Source: Salinibacter altiplanensis (GTDB lineage: Bacteria > Bacteroidota > Rhodothermia > Rhodothermales > Salinibacteraceae). Taken from it: a DNA stretch of 64,000 nucleotides. How positions within the stretch are numbered: position 1 is the first letter of the stretch; every line of letters starts with the position of its first letter. This document shows positions 25,995 through 35,500 of the stretch, in pieces. The notes under the pieces were generated by a model, which did not search any database, had not been told where the DNA came from, and saw only the letters and a program-made list of their open reading frames with translations. The DNA lies in contig NZ_NCQY01000025.1 of NCBI RefSeq assembly GCF_002894645.1, forward strand, positions 29,996 through 93,995, written 5' to 3'. A program made the translations under genes and the position numbers.

Positions 25995-26222
25995 GGGCCA
26001 AAAAAGACTGATGAAGAGAATCACGTGCGAGACTCAGACGCAATACCGGCCGGAGCGGCCCCCGGCACTACAGTACCAAGGGTAATGGAGGAGCCCGGCG
26101 GTCCCCAGCGCAGAACGTTACTTAAGAGAAAAGAACATGTTTTTATCTGAAATAGAGGATCCTCCTTCTTCACAGAGGAATATGGATAGTGCTACGCTGA
26201 CACACCCAGTGCCTCATCCTCC

Positions 26223-27698
26223 ATGACAGTTCCGGACTCCGTATCCATCGTAGGCGGCGGCATCGGCGGACTCTCGGCAGCTTGTCACCTCGCCGACGCC
26301 GGGGCCGACGTTACCCTGCTCGAGCAGCACGATAGCCTCGGCGGGGTGGCCGGCTCGTTCGACTCCGATGGGTTTCGCTTCGACTCGGGGCCGTCGTGGT
26401 ACCTGATGCCGGAGGTGTTCGAGCACTTTTTTGAGTCGTTCGGGTCGTCCGTCGACGCGGCGTATGAGCTGAAGCGCCTCGACCCGAGCTACCGCGTCTT
26501 CTGGAAGGACGGCGACCGGCTCGATGTCCCCGCCGACCCGGAGGCCCTCGCGCCAAAGCTCGAGGCGTACGAGGACGGGGCGGCCGATGCCTTCCATCGG
26601 TACCTCGACCACGCAGAGGCCGTCTATGAGCTTGCGATGGACCGATTCGTCTATCCCCGCCGGGCCCGGCCGCGAGATTGGATCGACGGAGATGTACTGC
26701 GCGCGGCGTGGGCCTTGCCGTTGCTCCAACCGATGGACCGCCATGTGCGGAGCTACGTGGAGCACCCGAAGCTGCGCCAGCTACTGGAGTACAAGCTGGT
26801 CTTTCTCGGGGGCTCGCCCTACAACACGCCCGCCCTCTACACGCTCATGAGTCACGTCGACTTCAACCAGGGGGTCTTTCACCCGGTGGGCGGCATGCAG
26901 GTGCTCGTCGACGCTCTTGCGGGCCTGGCCGACCGCCTCGGCGTCACCCTCGAACTCAACGCCCCCGTGTCGGAGATTCGGCCAAACGGTTCGTCCGTGC
27001 AGGTGCGCACGAACGGGGACACGTGGAGGGCCGACTGCGTCGTGGCCAACGCCAGCCCAGCCCACGTGGAGCAGTCGCTCCTGCCCCCCGAGCAACGCGA
27101 CCACGGCGACGCGTACTGGGAGGAGCGCACCTACGGCCCGTCCGCCTACATGCTCTACCTCGGCGTGGAGGGGGACGTCGGCCCGCTGCGCCACCACTCG
27201 CTCGTGCTTCCCGTGGACTGGGACGCGCACTTCGCGACGATCTTTGGCACCCCCGGATGGCCTGCCGATCCGGCCTATTACGTCCACGTCCCTTCCAAGA
27301 CCGATCCCTCGTACGCCCCCGACGGCCACCACTCGGTCGTCATCCTGGTGCCCATTGCCCCGGGCCTGAACGACGGCCCGGCCCGCCGTGCCTGGCTGCG
27401 CGAGCGCGTACTGGACGATCTGGCCGAGCACGCAGTTGACCTTCGAGGGCGCATTGAGGTGGAACACGAGGCCTGCGTCTCGGACTTCGCCAACTACTTC
27501 AACCAGCCGCAGGGCAACGCCCTGGGCCTGGCCCACACGCTGTGGCAAACCGGCCCGCTGCGTCCCGCCCACCGGGCGGACACGGCATCGGGACTCTACT
27601 ACACCGGTGCGGACACGCAGCCGGGCGTCGGACTGCCGATGTGTCTGATTAGTGGCAAACAGACCGCTCAGGCCGTCGCTGCCGACACCGCCGCGTAG
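26223..27698 (+). CDS. crtI: Phytoene desaturase family protein CrtI
   Basis: 491-residue FAD-dependent carotenoid desaturase. The N-terminal dinucleotide site is VSIVGGGIGGLSAACHLADA (residues 8-27). The conserved phytoene-desaturase segment GFRFDSGPSWYLMPEVFEHF follows near 58. The C-terminal FAD motif GLYYTGADTQPGVGLPMCLI is near 458. It introduces double bases in phytoene on the route to lycopene; Salinibacter makes the carotenoid salinixanthin. It starts a + strand group with blh, a small membrane protein and a ferredoxin. The product specificity (number of desaturations) is not visible. Confidence 0.92.
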   Translation: MTVPDSVSIVGGGIGGLSAACHLADAGADVTLLEQHDSLGGVAGSFDSDGFRFDSGPSWYLMPEVFEHFFESFGSSVDAAYELKRLDPSYRVFWKDGDRLDVPADPEALAPKLEAYEDGAADAFHRYLDHAEAVYELAMDRFVYPRRARPRDWIDGDVLRAAWALPLLQPMDRHVRSYVEHPKLRQLLEYKLVFLGGSPYNTPALYTLMSHVDFNQGVFHPVGGMQVLVDALAGLADRLGVTLELNAPVSEIRPNGSSVQVRTNGDTWRADCVVANASPAHVEQSLLPPEQRDHGDAYWEERTYGPSAYMLYLGVEGDVGPLRHHSLVLPVDWDAHFATIFGTPGWPADPAYYVHVPSKTDPSYAPDGHHSVVILVPIAPGLNDGPARRAWLRERVLDDLAEHAVDLRGRIEVEHEACVSDFANYFNQPQGNALGLAHTLWQTGPLRPAHRADTASGLYYTGADTQPGVGLPMCLISGKQTAQAVAADTAA

Positions 27699-27734
27699 CC
27701 CTCTCACCCGCTTTCTCACGCAGCCTGCTCACCC

Positions 27735-28784
27735 ATGGCTTCTCCTGCTGCTTCGTCGGTCTCTGCTCCCCCACGCCAGGCCCCGGCGCGGTCCCCCACG
27801 ACGCTCGCCGTGTGGGGCTCGCGCATCACCCTCGGGGCCCTGGCGGTCGGGGGCATCCTGGCCGCGTTGCTCGACGTGTCACTCTCGATGAAGGCGCAGA
27901 TGGTGGGGTACCTCATCGGGATGGTGGCTCTCAACCTGCCCCACGGTGGCTATGAGCACTTCGAGAACCTACGCCACCGCCGCGTCTCCTTCAGCCTGCG
28001 GTACGTCGTGTTGTACGTGGTCTTCCTCGTGGGCTTCGTGGGCTTCTTCTTCGTGGCGCCCGTCGTGGCGCTCGGCCTCGCCTTCTCCACGGCGGTCGTC
28101 AAGGGCGGACACGGCGGGGTGAAGGCGATGGATGCCCTGTGCGGGACCGAGCACCTGCAGTCGTCCTGGCAGCGCGGCCTGGCGGCCTTCGTGCGGGGCG
28201 GCGCCATCATGCTGGTGCCGCTGCTGGCCTGGCCCGGTGTCTACGTCACGTTCTCCACCCATATGGTGCACATCTTCGGCGCAGCGGGCCCGCTCCCGCT
28301 GGCGACGCGCCTCTCGGATGTTCAGATGGCAGTGGGAACGGTCTACGGCCTCGCCCTCGCGGCCCATCTCGGCGGGGGGCTGTACACTGGGGGCCTGTCA
28401 ACGGCATGGCTCACGGATTTTGCCGAGACGACACTCCTGGTCGTCTACTTCACGTTCGTCCCCATGATGCTGGCAGTGGGGCTCTACTTCCCGCTCTGGT
28501 ACACCCTGCGCCAGACCGCCCGCACCACGGCCGTCGCGTCCGACGACCCGGCGCCGGACCGGCTGTCGCTCCCCCTCACCTGGGCGGCGATGGTCGTGGG
28601 GGCACTCGTCACGTTCGGGCTTATGGCCGGCTTCTACGTGCTCGTCCCGAATCCCCTGGGCGGCGCCGGACTGCTCGGCGGGGCGGTGGCGTTCTACACC
28701 ATCTTCGTCTGTCTCCTGGCGCTGCCCCACATCGTCGTGGGCGAGTGGCTGGACTCGGCACGGGGCATCTGGTACGTGCCGTAG
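27735..28784 (+). CDS. blh: Brp/Blh family beta-carotene 15,15'-dioxygenase
   Basis: 349-residue membrane enzyme with about eight to nine helices, which cleaves beta-carotene to retinal for microbial rhodopsins. Family motifs: NLPHGGYEHFENLRHRR near residue 70 (histidine iron ligands and acidic residue) and LPHIVVGEWLD near the C-terminus. Further histidines (GGHGGVKAMD; TEHLQ) are present. It starts 37 bases after crtI, so carotenoid desaturation and retinal formation are coupled. This fits the many rhodopsins known in Salinibacter; no rhodopsin gene is in this window. The motif HGGYEH differs slightly from the usual HGxxDH, and I keep the name with that caveat. Confidence 0.85.
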   Translation: MASPAASSVSAPPRQAPARSPTTLAVWGSRITLGALAVGGILAALLDVSLSMKAQMVGYLIGMVALNLPHGGYEHFENLRHRRVSFSLRYVVLYVVFLVGFVGFFFVAPVVALGLAFSTAVVKGGHGGVKAMDALCGTEHLQSSWQRGLAAFVRGGAIMLVPLLAWPGVYVTFSTHMVHIFGAAGPLPLATRLSDVQMAVGTVYGLALAAHLGGGLYTGGLSTAWLTDFAETTLLVVYFTFVPMMLAVGLYFPLWYTLRQTARTTAVASDDPAPDRLSLPLTWAAMVVGALVTFGLMAGFYVLVPNPLGGAGLLGGAVAFYTIFVCLLALPHIVVGEWLDSARGIWYVP

Positions 28785-28840
28785 CCCCTCCTCCGTTGCG
28801 TCCTTCCGAATTGACTGCTTGCTCAATCCCCCACACGCCT

Positions 28841-29065
28841 ATGTCCATGGATGCCAACCAGGTCATCGTCCGCGACTCCATTGTTTTCGCCGTGGCCCTC
28901 GTGTTTGTGGCCGCGGGCTTCGCCGACGCCGTGCACATTCTCACTGGCCTTTCGTGGTGGGGCGCCGCGCCCCTCGGCGTGGTCCTTTGGGGCACCGCCG
29001 CCACCCTTCTGTACCGCCGTGTCCAGGACCAGCTGGCCGATCCCCCCAACAAGACGGTGACCTGA
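28841..29065 (+). CDS. Small two-helix membrane protein in the carotenoid/retinal cluster
   Basis: 74 residues: MSMDANQVIVRDSIVFAVAL at the start, with two hydrophobic segments at about 13-33 and 38-56 and a short charged C-terminal tail (YRRVQDQLADPPNKTVT). The ATG at 28841 lies 56 bases after blh and 41 bases before the ferredoxin gene. An ATG two codons later is also possible. I recognise no family. Its position between blh and a ferredoxin suggests a membrane partner in an electron-transfer or carotenoid-modifying step, which is inference only. Confidence 0.75.
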   Translation: MSMDANQVIVRDSIVFAVALVFVAAGFADAVHILTGLSWWGAAPLGVVLWGTAATLLYRRVQDQLADPPNKTVT

Positions 29066-29106
29066 CGCGCACGTCCCTCATTGCAGCGGTCCACCCGCCC
29101 CCCGCC

Positions 29107-29418
29107 ATGAGCAAAACCGCCCCCACGACCGACGTGCACACAATTACCGTACAGACCGAGACCGGCCAGCACGAGTTCGAGGCCAAGTCGGGCATCACGC
29201 TGCGACAGGCCCTGCGCCGTCACGGACATTCGCCCCACAATGCCGTTACGAACATCGCCAACTGTGGGGGGCGGGGCCACTGCGGCCTGTGCGTGGTCGA
29301 GATCGTAAAGGGCGCTCCTCCCCCCACGCAGGCTCTCGACAGCACGCTCAGTGGCATGGGCATGGGGCGCCTCTCCTGCCTCGTGACGATCGATCACGAC
29401 ATGACCGTCCGCCTGTAG
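29107..29418 (+). CDS. 2Fe-2S ferredoxin
   Basis: 103-residue plant-type [2Fe-2S] ferredoxin. The cluster cysteines are in IANCGGRGHCGLCVVEI (C-x5-C-x2-C, about residues 53-61) and LSCLVTIDHD near 90. The N-terminal strand HTITVQTETGQHEFE is normal for the fold. ATG at 29107. It ends the crtI-blh group on the + strand and could supply electrons to a carotenoid hydroxylase or ketolase encoded elsewhere; that link is inferred from position. Confidence 0.9.
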   Translation: MSKTAPTTDVHTITVQTETGQHEFEAKSGITLRQALRRHGHSPHNAVTNIANCGGRGHCGLCVVEIVKGAPPPTQALDSTLSGMGMGRLSCLVTIDHDMTVRL

Positions 29419-29438
29419 CCCTTCTGCAATTGCTTCAG

Positions 29439-30311
29439 CTACGCGAAGGGACGAAGGACGTCCTCCACCTGCGCGGCATAGCCGCCCCCGAAGAGATTGA
29501 GGTGGTTGATGAGGTGGTAGAGGTTGTAAACGTCGCGGCGCGTCTCGTAGTCCGGCGCCAGTCCCCACGCCGACCGGTAGGCGTCGTAGAAGCGATCGTC
29601 GTACCCGCCGAAGAGCTCAGACATGGCCAGGTCGGCCTCGCGGTGGCCGTAGTACGTGGCGGGATCGACGAGGGCCGGGGCCCCGACGGCGGTCACCATG
29701 TAGTTGCCCGCCCAGAGGTCGCCGTGCAGCACGGACGGCTCGGGCGACTTGGGGAGGATGTCCGGAAGGCGCCGGTAGAGGGCGGCAAGGGCCGCCTCCC
29801 AGCCGTCGTGCCACCGGTTGCGCTCCCGCGCCATGTCCGCCTGCGGCGCCAGCCGTTGCTCCCGAAAGAATGCCGGCCAGTCGTCGGTCCACTCGTTCGA
29901 CTGCGGCAGACGACCGATAAAATTATCGCGATCAAACCCGTACGCGTCGGCGGTGTGGCGGTGCAGGGCCGCAAGTCCTTCCCCGAACCGGTCCCAGAAG
30001 CGTCGTCCTTCCCGCCCCGGGTTGATCCATTCCATGACGAGAGCCCCCGGACGGGCCTTCGTGGCGGGCACGGTGTCGTGGACCGACGGCACCACGAGGG
30101 GGCTGTCGGCCGCGCCGAGGGCCTTCAACCCGGCCGCCTCGCCGGGAAAGGTGCGCGCCACCTCATTGGGGCCGTACTTCAGAAAGAACGGCGCGGCGTC
30201 GGTTTCGAGGCGGCACGCGTTCGCGATGCACCCGCCACGGACAGACGCCACCGACTCGATCGTTGCATCGAGCCGCTCCTCCAGCGTGTCACGGAGCGCA
30301 TCCGGCAGCAT
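29439..30311 (-). CDS. Fructosamine/ketosamine kinase family protein
   Basis: 290-residue kinase of the fructosamine-3-kinase family (aminoglycoside phosphotransferase fold), which phosphorylates ketosamine adducts on glycated proteins so they fall off. Motifs: FFLKYGPNEVARTFPGEAAG near 42 (ATP lysine), VLHGDLWAGNYMV near 193 (catalytic loop) and ALVDPATYYGHREADLAM near 212 (metal site). ATG at 30311 (MLPDALRDTL) preferred over 30338. It lies 73 bases downstream of an LMW phosphatase on the same strand. Such pairs are described for bacterial ribulosamine/erythrulosamine kinases. Confidence 0.92.
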   Translation of the reverse strand: MLPDALRDTLEERLDATIESVASVRGGCIANACRLETDAAPFFLKYGPNEVARTFPGEAAGLKALGAADSPLVVPSVHDTVPATKARPGALVMEWINPGREGRRFWDRFGEGLAALHRHTADAYGFDRDNFIGRLPQSNEWTDDWPAFFREQRLAPQADMARERNRWHDGWEAALAALYRRLPDILPKSPEPSVLHGDLWAGNYMVTAVGAPALVDPATYYGHREADLAMSELFGGYDDRFYDAYRSAWGLAPDYETRRDVYNLYHLINHLNLFGGGYAAQVEDVLRPFA

Positions 30312-30384
30312 ACTGAGTGGGGGACTGGGGGCGTACACAAAAAGAGCGCGACGGTCATTGCCATCCGATCAGCCCGAGTCCGGG

Positions 30385-30930
30385 TCAGCGTCCATGCTCC
30401 TGCTTGTCTGCCCCCGCCTGCTCGTCCCCAACGTCGACCAGGTCGTACTCGTCGGCAAGGCGGTGAAGGAGCATGTCCGCAGTCCGCTCGACGATCTCGA
30501 AGACCCGTTCGAAGCCCTTGCGCCCCCCGTGGTAGGGATCCGGCACCTGGTAGTCGTCCGGCTCCGGGTCAAACTCGCGGAAGAGCCGCACCTTGCCCCC
30601 GTACTGGTCGTCCTCATCGAGATGGAGCACGTCATTGAGGTTGCTCTTGTCCATCACGAAGATGTGGTCGAACCGCTCCAGGTGCTCGGGCTGAAACTGT
30701 GAGGCACGGTGCTCCTCCAGCGACAGGTCGTTGCGCTGGGCGGTCCTGCGCATCCGGTCGTCCGCCGTGTCCCCAGCGTGCCAGCTGCCGGTGCCGGAGG
30801 ACGCAATCTCGAAGTGCTCGTCCAGGCCGGCCCCCTCCACCTTGTCACGGAAGACCGCTTTGGCGAGGGGACTCCGGCAGATGTTGCCGAGGCACACGAA
30901 CTGGATGCGAATCGGATCGGAAGTGGACAT
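30385..30930 (-). CDS. Low-molecular-weight protein-tyrosine-phosphatase family protein
   Basis: 181 residues. P-loop VCLGNICRSP at 12-21 with the CX5R motif (C13, R19), and the general-acid loop VPDPYHGG near 130. Family length is about 150-160; the C-terminal 20 residues (GDEQAGADKQEHGR) are an acidic/polar tail. Cotranscribed with a fructosamine-kinase homologue. Some LMW-PTP homologues with this neighbour are ribulosamine/erythrulosamine 5-phosphate phosphatases rather than protein phosphatases, so that role is the better guess here. Confidence 0.92.
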   Translation of the reverse strand: MSTSDPIRIQFVCLGNICRSPLAKAVFRDKVEGAGLDEHFEIASSGTGSWHAGDTADDRMRRTAQRNDLSLEEHRASQFQPEHLERFDHIFVMDKSNLNDVLHLDEDDQYGGKVRLFREFDPEPDDYQVPDPYHGGRKGFERVFEIVERTADMLLHRLADEYDLVDVGDEQAGADKQEHGR

Positions 30931-31033
30931 GTGATGGATTCAGGTGTGAGGGGATTGAGCGAGGCACACGGTCAATACGGAACGGAGATGAGCGTGTGTC
31001 CCGCCCGTCCAGCCGAACGGAAAACGCAAGCAC

Positions 31034-31061
31034 AAAAGGCCCCGCCGGTGTCGACGGGGCC
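31034..31061 (-). terminator. Rho-independent terminator of the susCD operon
   Basis: Read on the minus strand: stem GGCCCCG (31055-31061) pairing CGGGGCC (31038-31044), 10-base loop, then TTTT (31034-31037) and a T-rich run. It lies 36 bases after the SusD stop. Confidence 0.75.
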
Positions 31062-31096
31062 GTTGTAGGTTCGAGTCTTTCGTCTTTGCAAACTGC

Positions 31097-32467
31097 CTAT
31101 ACATTTTCGTCCGCGGGAATGGGGAACTGCAACCACACGTCGTCGCCTTCGCGGTCGAGGGGAAGGTCGTCGTTCAGACAGGCATCGTCGTTCGCATCTC
31201 CGCAATCCTCACCGAGCAGGCGACGCACGTCGATCCAGCGATGGCCTTCCCCATACAGCTCGTACCGTCGCTGATAGAGCAATTCGTCGAGCAGTGCCTC
31301 CTCCGTCATCCGCCCCGAGTAGTCGCCCAGACCGGCCGCGTTGCGAATGACATTCAGGGCGTCGACCACGGCGCCTAGATCCGGCGACGACTTCAGGAGA
31401 TGGGCCTCTGCACGAAGCAGAATGAGCTCGGCGTTGCGAATAATGGGAATGGGGGCCGTCGGCCCGTCATACACGGCAAACCCCCAATCGGACTGAAGGC
31501 CCGCTCCCTCAAACGTATCGTCCCGCTTCACGACCTTGTCCATCCGGGTGTCATCCTCCCGGATGTCAGCTACGTAGCTCGGGTGGGCCGCAATGAGGTC
31601 GCCGGAGGCCTGCGGATCGAGGAAAAACGGGTTGGTCATGTCGCCCGCCGCGGTCGAAAAGATGTGGAAGGTTCCTTGGTTCAACGGCGCCCCGGGATCG
31701 ATAAAGGAGTCGCCGAGCAGGCTCAGCACCTGCTCGTAGTCTTGCCGGTACGCCGCGACGCGCGCCGCAAGGGCACGGTTGAAGGTTCGGAAGGTCTCCG
31801 GAGTTTGGAACCCGTCGAAGCCCGACGTGGGCGAGAACGGAAAGTCGTCGCTCGCCCCCTGGAGTGCCTGATTTGCATCGTCCAGGGTGTCCGCGATCGC
31901 CTGTAGGGCCGCGTTGTACTCTACAAGCGGACCGGGCTCGTCTCCCGCCACGTCCACACGGATGCCATTTCGGAAGGTGAGGTTGGCATTCATCAGTAGC
32001 TGATGCGCCATGAGCGTCTTTGCAAACCCACGCGTTGCGTTTTTCTCCGCATCGCTTAGAATTCCCGAGTCCGCATTGCCAAGGGCGTCAATCAGAATGT
32101 TCGCATTCCGAACAACCCGATAGCGCTCCGCCCAGGGACGGGTAATGTAGAACGTATTGTTGTCCAGCACCGAGTTGTCGCCTCCGAGCAGCTCCGACGT
32201 GAATCGAGGCTCCGACCCACTGAAGCGAATGTACTCGCGTCCGATCACGCCAACATCCGTCAGGTACTGATTAATGTCCGTCCGCATCCCTGCCTCAATG
32301 CCCGTTGCCACATTTGCAATCTTGTCGCGGGTCGGATTCTGAATCGTTCCGTCCAGGCTCGGCTGGTTGGGGTCTCCCCGGTCGTCAATACCAATGGAGT
32401 CACACCCACCTCCGAGAGTGACGAGAAGCCCGCCGAGGATGGCAGTGAACAGGGAGCGCTGTATCAT
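31097..32467 (-). CDS. SusD/RagB family nutrient-binding outer membrane lipoprotein
   Basis: 456 residues. Signal peptide with lipobox LGGGC near residue 22, so surface-anchored lipid-modified protein. Sequence pattern is SusD-like: GDPNQPSLDGTIQNPTRD after the lipobox, TPR-type helices (NANILIDALGNADSGILSDAEK; ARVAAYRQDYEQVLSLL), a mid-region with GLQSDWGFAVYDGP, and the C-terminal RRYELYGEGHRWIDVRRL signature. It caps the SusC porin encoded directly upstream (114 bases) to bind oligosaccharide or peptide substrate. ATG at 32467 (MIQRSLFTAIL) gives the proper signal; an upstream ATG at 32530 does not. Confidence 0.92.
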   Translation of the reverse strand: MIQRSLFTAILGGLLVTLGGGCDSIGIDDRGDPNQPSLDGTIQNPTRDKIANVATGIEAGMRTDINQYLTDVGVIGREYIRFSGSEPRFTSELLGGDNSVLDNNTFYITRPWAERYRVVRNANILIDALGNADSGILSDAEKNATRGFAKTLMAHQLLMNANLTFRNGIRVDVAGDEPGPLVEYNAALQAIADTLDDANQALQGASDDFPFSPTSGFDGFQTPETFRTFNRALAARVAAYRQDYEQVLSLLGDSFIDPGAPLNQGTFHIFSTAAGDMTNPFFLDPQASGDLIAAHPSYVADIREDDTRMDKVVKRDDTFEGAGLQSDWGFAVYDGPTAPIPIIRNAELILLRAEAHLLKSSPDLGAVVDALNVIRNAAGLGDYSGRMTEEALLDELLYQRRYELYGEGHRWIDVRRLLGEDCGDANDDACLNDDLPLDREGDDVWLQFPIPADENV

Positions 32468-32581
32468 GAGGCGCAAGGGGGCCGATCTGCGGGAAAAGCG
32501 AGCGAGCATGGGCGAGACGCAATTGGGCATGGCGAAAAGCAGGAACGGATGCGGGTCAGGACGACAGGACAGGGACGCACG

Positions 32582-35500
32582 TTACAGCCCCACATTCAGG
32601 TGGAAGAAGAACTTCTTGGAGGAGGGAAAAGGGGTTACTTCCACTCCATTCGCCACCGGCGTTGATCCGAAGTTGTTCACCTCCGGATCGTAGCTCTTGT
32701 AGGGCGTGATTGTGAAGACGTTGTTGGCCGACAAGCCGACGCGAACGCGCCGAACCGCCCCATCGAAAACGTCCCGCAAGAGCGGGTCCGGAAACTCATA
32801 GAACACCCCCACCTCCCGGAGACGAAAGTACGAGGCGTCCTGCACGAATTGCTGGGCCGAAACGCCCTGGGCATTCAGGCGCTCAACGCCGTCCGGCGTG
32901 CCGTCTCCGTCCTCGTCCTCGTCGAAGTCGGGCGATGTTCGACTCAGGTCAAAGAGCAACTCGGAAAGGTTCAAATTGTCGCCGCCCTTTTTCCAGTGGG
33001 CAAGGAACGATGCACTCAGCCCATCGAAGAGCGTAACCTCGTTGGAGAACGACATCTGAAACTCGGGGGACGTGTCGCCGAGTTGAAAGACCCCGTCCGA
33101 AGACCCGTCTCCATCCCGGTCGTCGACGCCCACAATCTGTGTGGGGCTTCGGCCCTCCTGGATCCGGACCTCCCCGAGCGTCGCCCCAAATCCGCCCCCC
33201 ACGGCTCGAAAGGACGGAACGGGAAGGTCCCGCACCTCCGCGTCGTTGGTCCAGAAGTTGATGGTTGACTCCCACTCCACGGTGTTGTTCGACACAGGGA
33301 GAACGGTCAGGGATGTCTCAAGGCCGCGATTGACGAGCTTTCCGGCGTTGATGGTTTCGAGCTGGAACCCGGTGGAGGAGGGCACCTCGCGGCGGAGCAG
33401 TTGGTCGGTAATGGCCTTCCGGTACACCGTAAAGCTGAGGTTCGCTCGCCGGTTGAAGAGGCCCAGATCAACCCCCGTTTCGATCTCGGACTGACGCTCC
33501 GGCTCAATCGAGTCGTCGCCCCGCTCCCGATCGACGAGCGTTCCCGCCTGTCCACCCACGTTTGGGGCCTCAAAAGAGGTAAACTTCGTCCCAAAGTTGG
33601 TCGTGTTGCCCGTTTCTCCGAAGGCAACGCGCAGCTTGAGCTGATCCACCGCATCGTACGTCCAGAAATCGAAGTTCGCCACCCGCACCGCGAGCGACGA
33701 CTTCGGGAACAGAAAAAACTCGTCGGTGTCGCCGTTTAGCGAACTGCGGTCCCCTCGAACCCCCGCGGTGAAAATGACCTTATCGTCGTAGTTTGCCTCC
33801 TCCTGAACGAAAAAGCTCCGGTCATTTTGGAAGGTCCGCTCCTGGGTGGACGAAAGCGAAGCGGCCTGGTCGAGGTTCTGCTCTCCCGGAATGAGATCCC
33901 GGGCGACAAAATTGGTAGAGTTGACGTCTGAATCCGACGCCGTGAAGCCGACCTGCGTCGTCAGGTCGAGGGCGGGGTCCTCAATCGCATACTCGTGCAC
34001 GAGCAGGGTGCGAAAATTCGTAAAGAGCGAGTTCGTCTCCCCCAGAATCGAGGTTCCCGGCTGATCGTCATTCGGCTCGAACTGGAGGCGCCGGGGAAAG
34101 AGCCCAACGGTTTCGAACTGAAAAAAGTCAACCCCTCCTTCCCCCACGAACCGCAGGCGCTGGGTGTCGGTGTTGAAAAAGTCGTAGTTGAAATTTGCGC
34201 CGGCCATGACGCGGTTGAGCTTCTCCTCGTTCGTAAACAGGTCCCGCGTCTGAAGCGGATTCGAGGCATTGAACGGGTGATCCGGATAGGTGCCATCCTC
34301 CCGCTCGCGAATGTCGATAAAGTTCGGCGTCGACGTGAGTGAGCGGCCGAAGGTCGTGCCCGAATTATCATTCCCCGTGAGGCCTCGCCGGGTCTCGCTG
34401 TTGACGTAGTTGACGGTGCCGGTAATCGAAGAACGCGCGCTAAACGTGTGGTCCACATTCAGCCGTACCGAGCGCCGTTCAAACCCAGTCCGTTCGATGA
34501 TGCCTTCGTCATCCTGCCACGCTCCCGACAAATAAAACCGGGTGTCCTGCGACCCTCCACTCGCCGAGATCGACGTGGTCGACAAGACGCCTTCTTGTCC
34601 AAAGAGCTCTTCCTCGTAATCGATGAAGCCCCGCTCGTTTTGCGCCTCCAAGAACTCCTGCCGCCCCCGTTCCCCGAATGCCACCTCGGCCGTTTCGGCC
34701 GTGAAGTCCCGCATCCCCAGCTTCTTCCGGATCGTCGTGACCCCGAGCGTCTGCGAGAAATCGACCCGAGTCTCCCCGGCTTCTCCACGCTTCGTTTCAA
34801 TGAGCACCACGCCGTTCGAGGCGCGCGCCCCGTAGATGGCAGCCGCCGAGGGCCCCTTCAAAATCTCGATCGACTGGACGTCTTTGGGATTGAGATCGGC
34901 GATTCGGTTTACTGGGTTGTCCTGATTGGACCGGCTTCCTCCCGAGGCGGCCTGGGTAACGGCGTTCACGTTCGTGGGAATGGACGCGTTGCTTACGATA
35001 ATGCCATCGACGATGTACAGCGGCTGGGCATTCCCGTTGATCGTCGACACCCCGCGGAGCCGAACGCTCACGCCCCCGCCGGGCGCTCCGGAGTAGGAAT
35101 TGATTTGGGCCCCGGGCACTTTTCCGCTCAGTGCCCCATCGATCGACTCGACGTCCGTGGTTCCCTCCAAGTCCGCGGCATCAACCGACGTGACCGCATT
35201 GGCGAGGTTCTCTCGCTTCACCTCCGACCCCAGCCCCGTAACCACAACCTCGTCCATGTCTACCACATCGCGTGGCAGTGCGACATCGACCTGTGCCTCG
35301 CCGTCCGGCACTTGAACCTCTCGCTCCTGGTACCCGACAAACGAGAACAAAAGGACGTCTCGGCCGGTCGGCACTTGGATCTCGTACTCGCCGTTCAGGT
35401 CCGTCGTCGTTCCCACAGTCGTGTTTTTTACCCGCACATTGACCCCAGGAATCACTTTCCCATCCTCGGCGTCTGTCACCACCCCGCTCACCGTTGTTTG

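Noticed and set aside
24249..26150. 633-codon + strand frame opposite hemN and the Fe-S repair gene
   Set aside because: Runs across two well-recognised genes and their spacer; composition is typical of an antisense shadow.
31064..31075. GGTTCGAGTC, like a tRNA T-arm
   Set aside because: No acceptor, D or anticodon stems around it; it lies just after the terminator hairpin.
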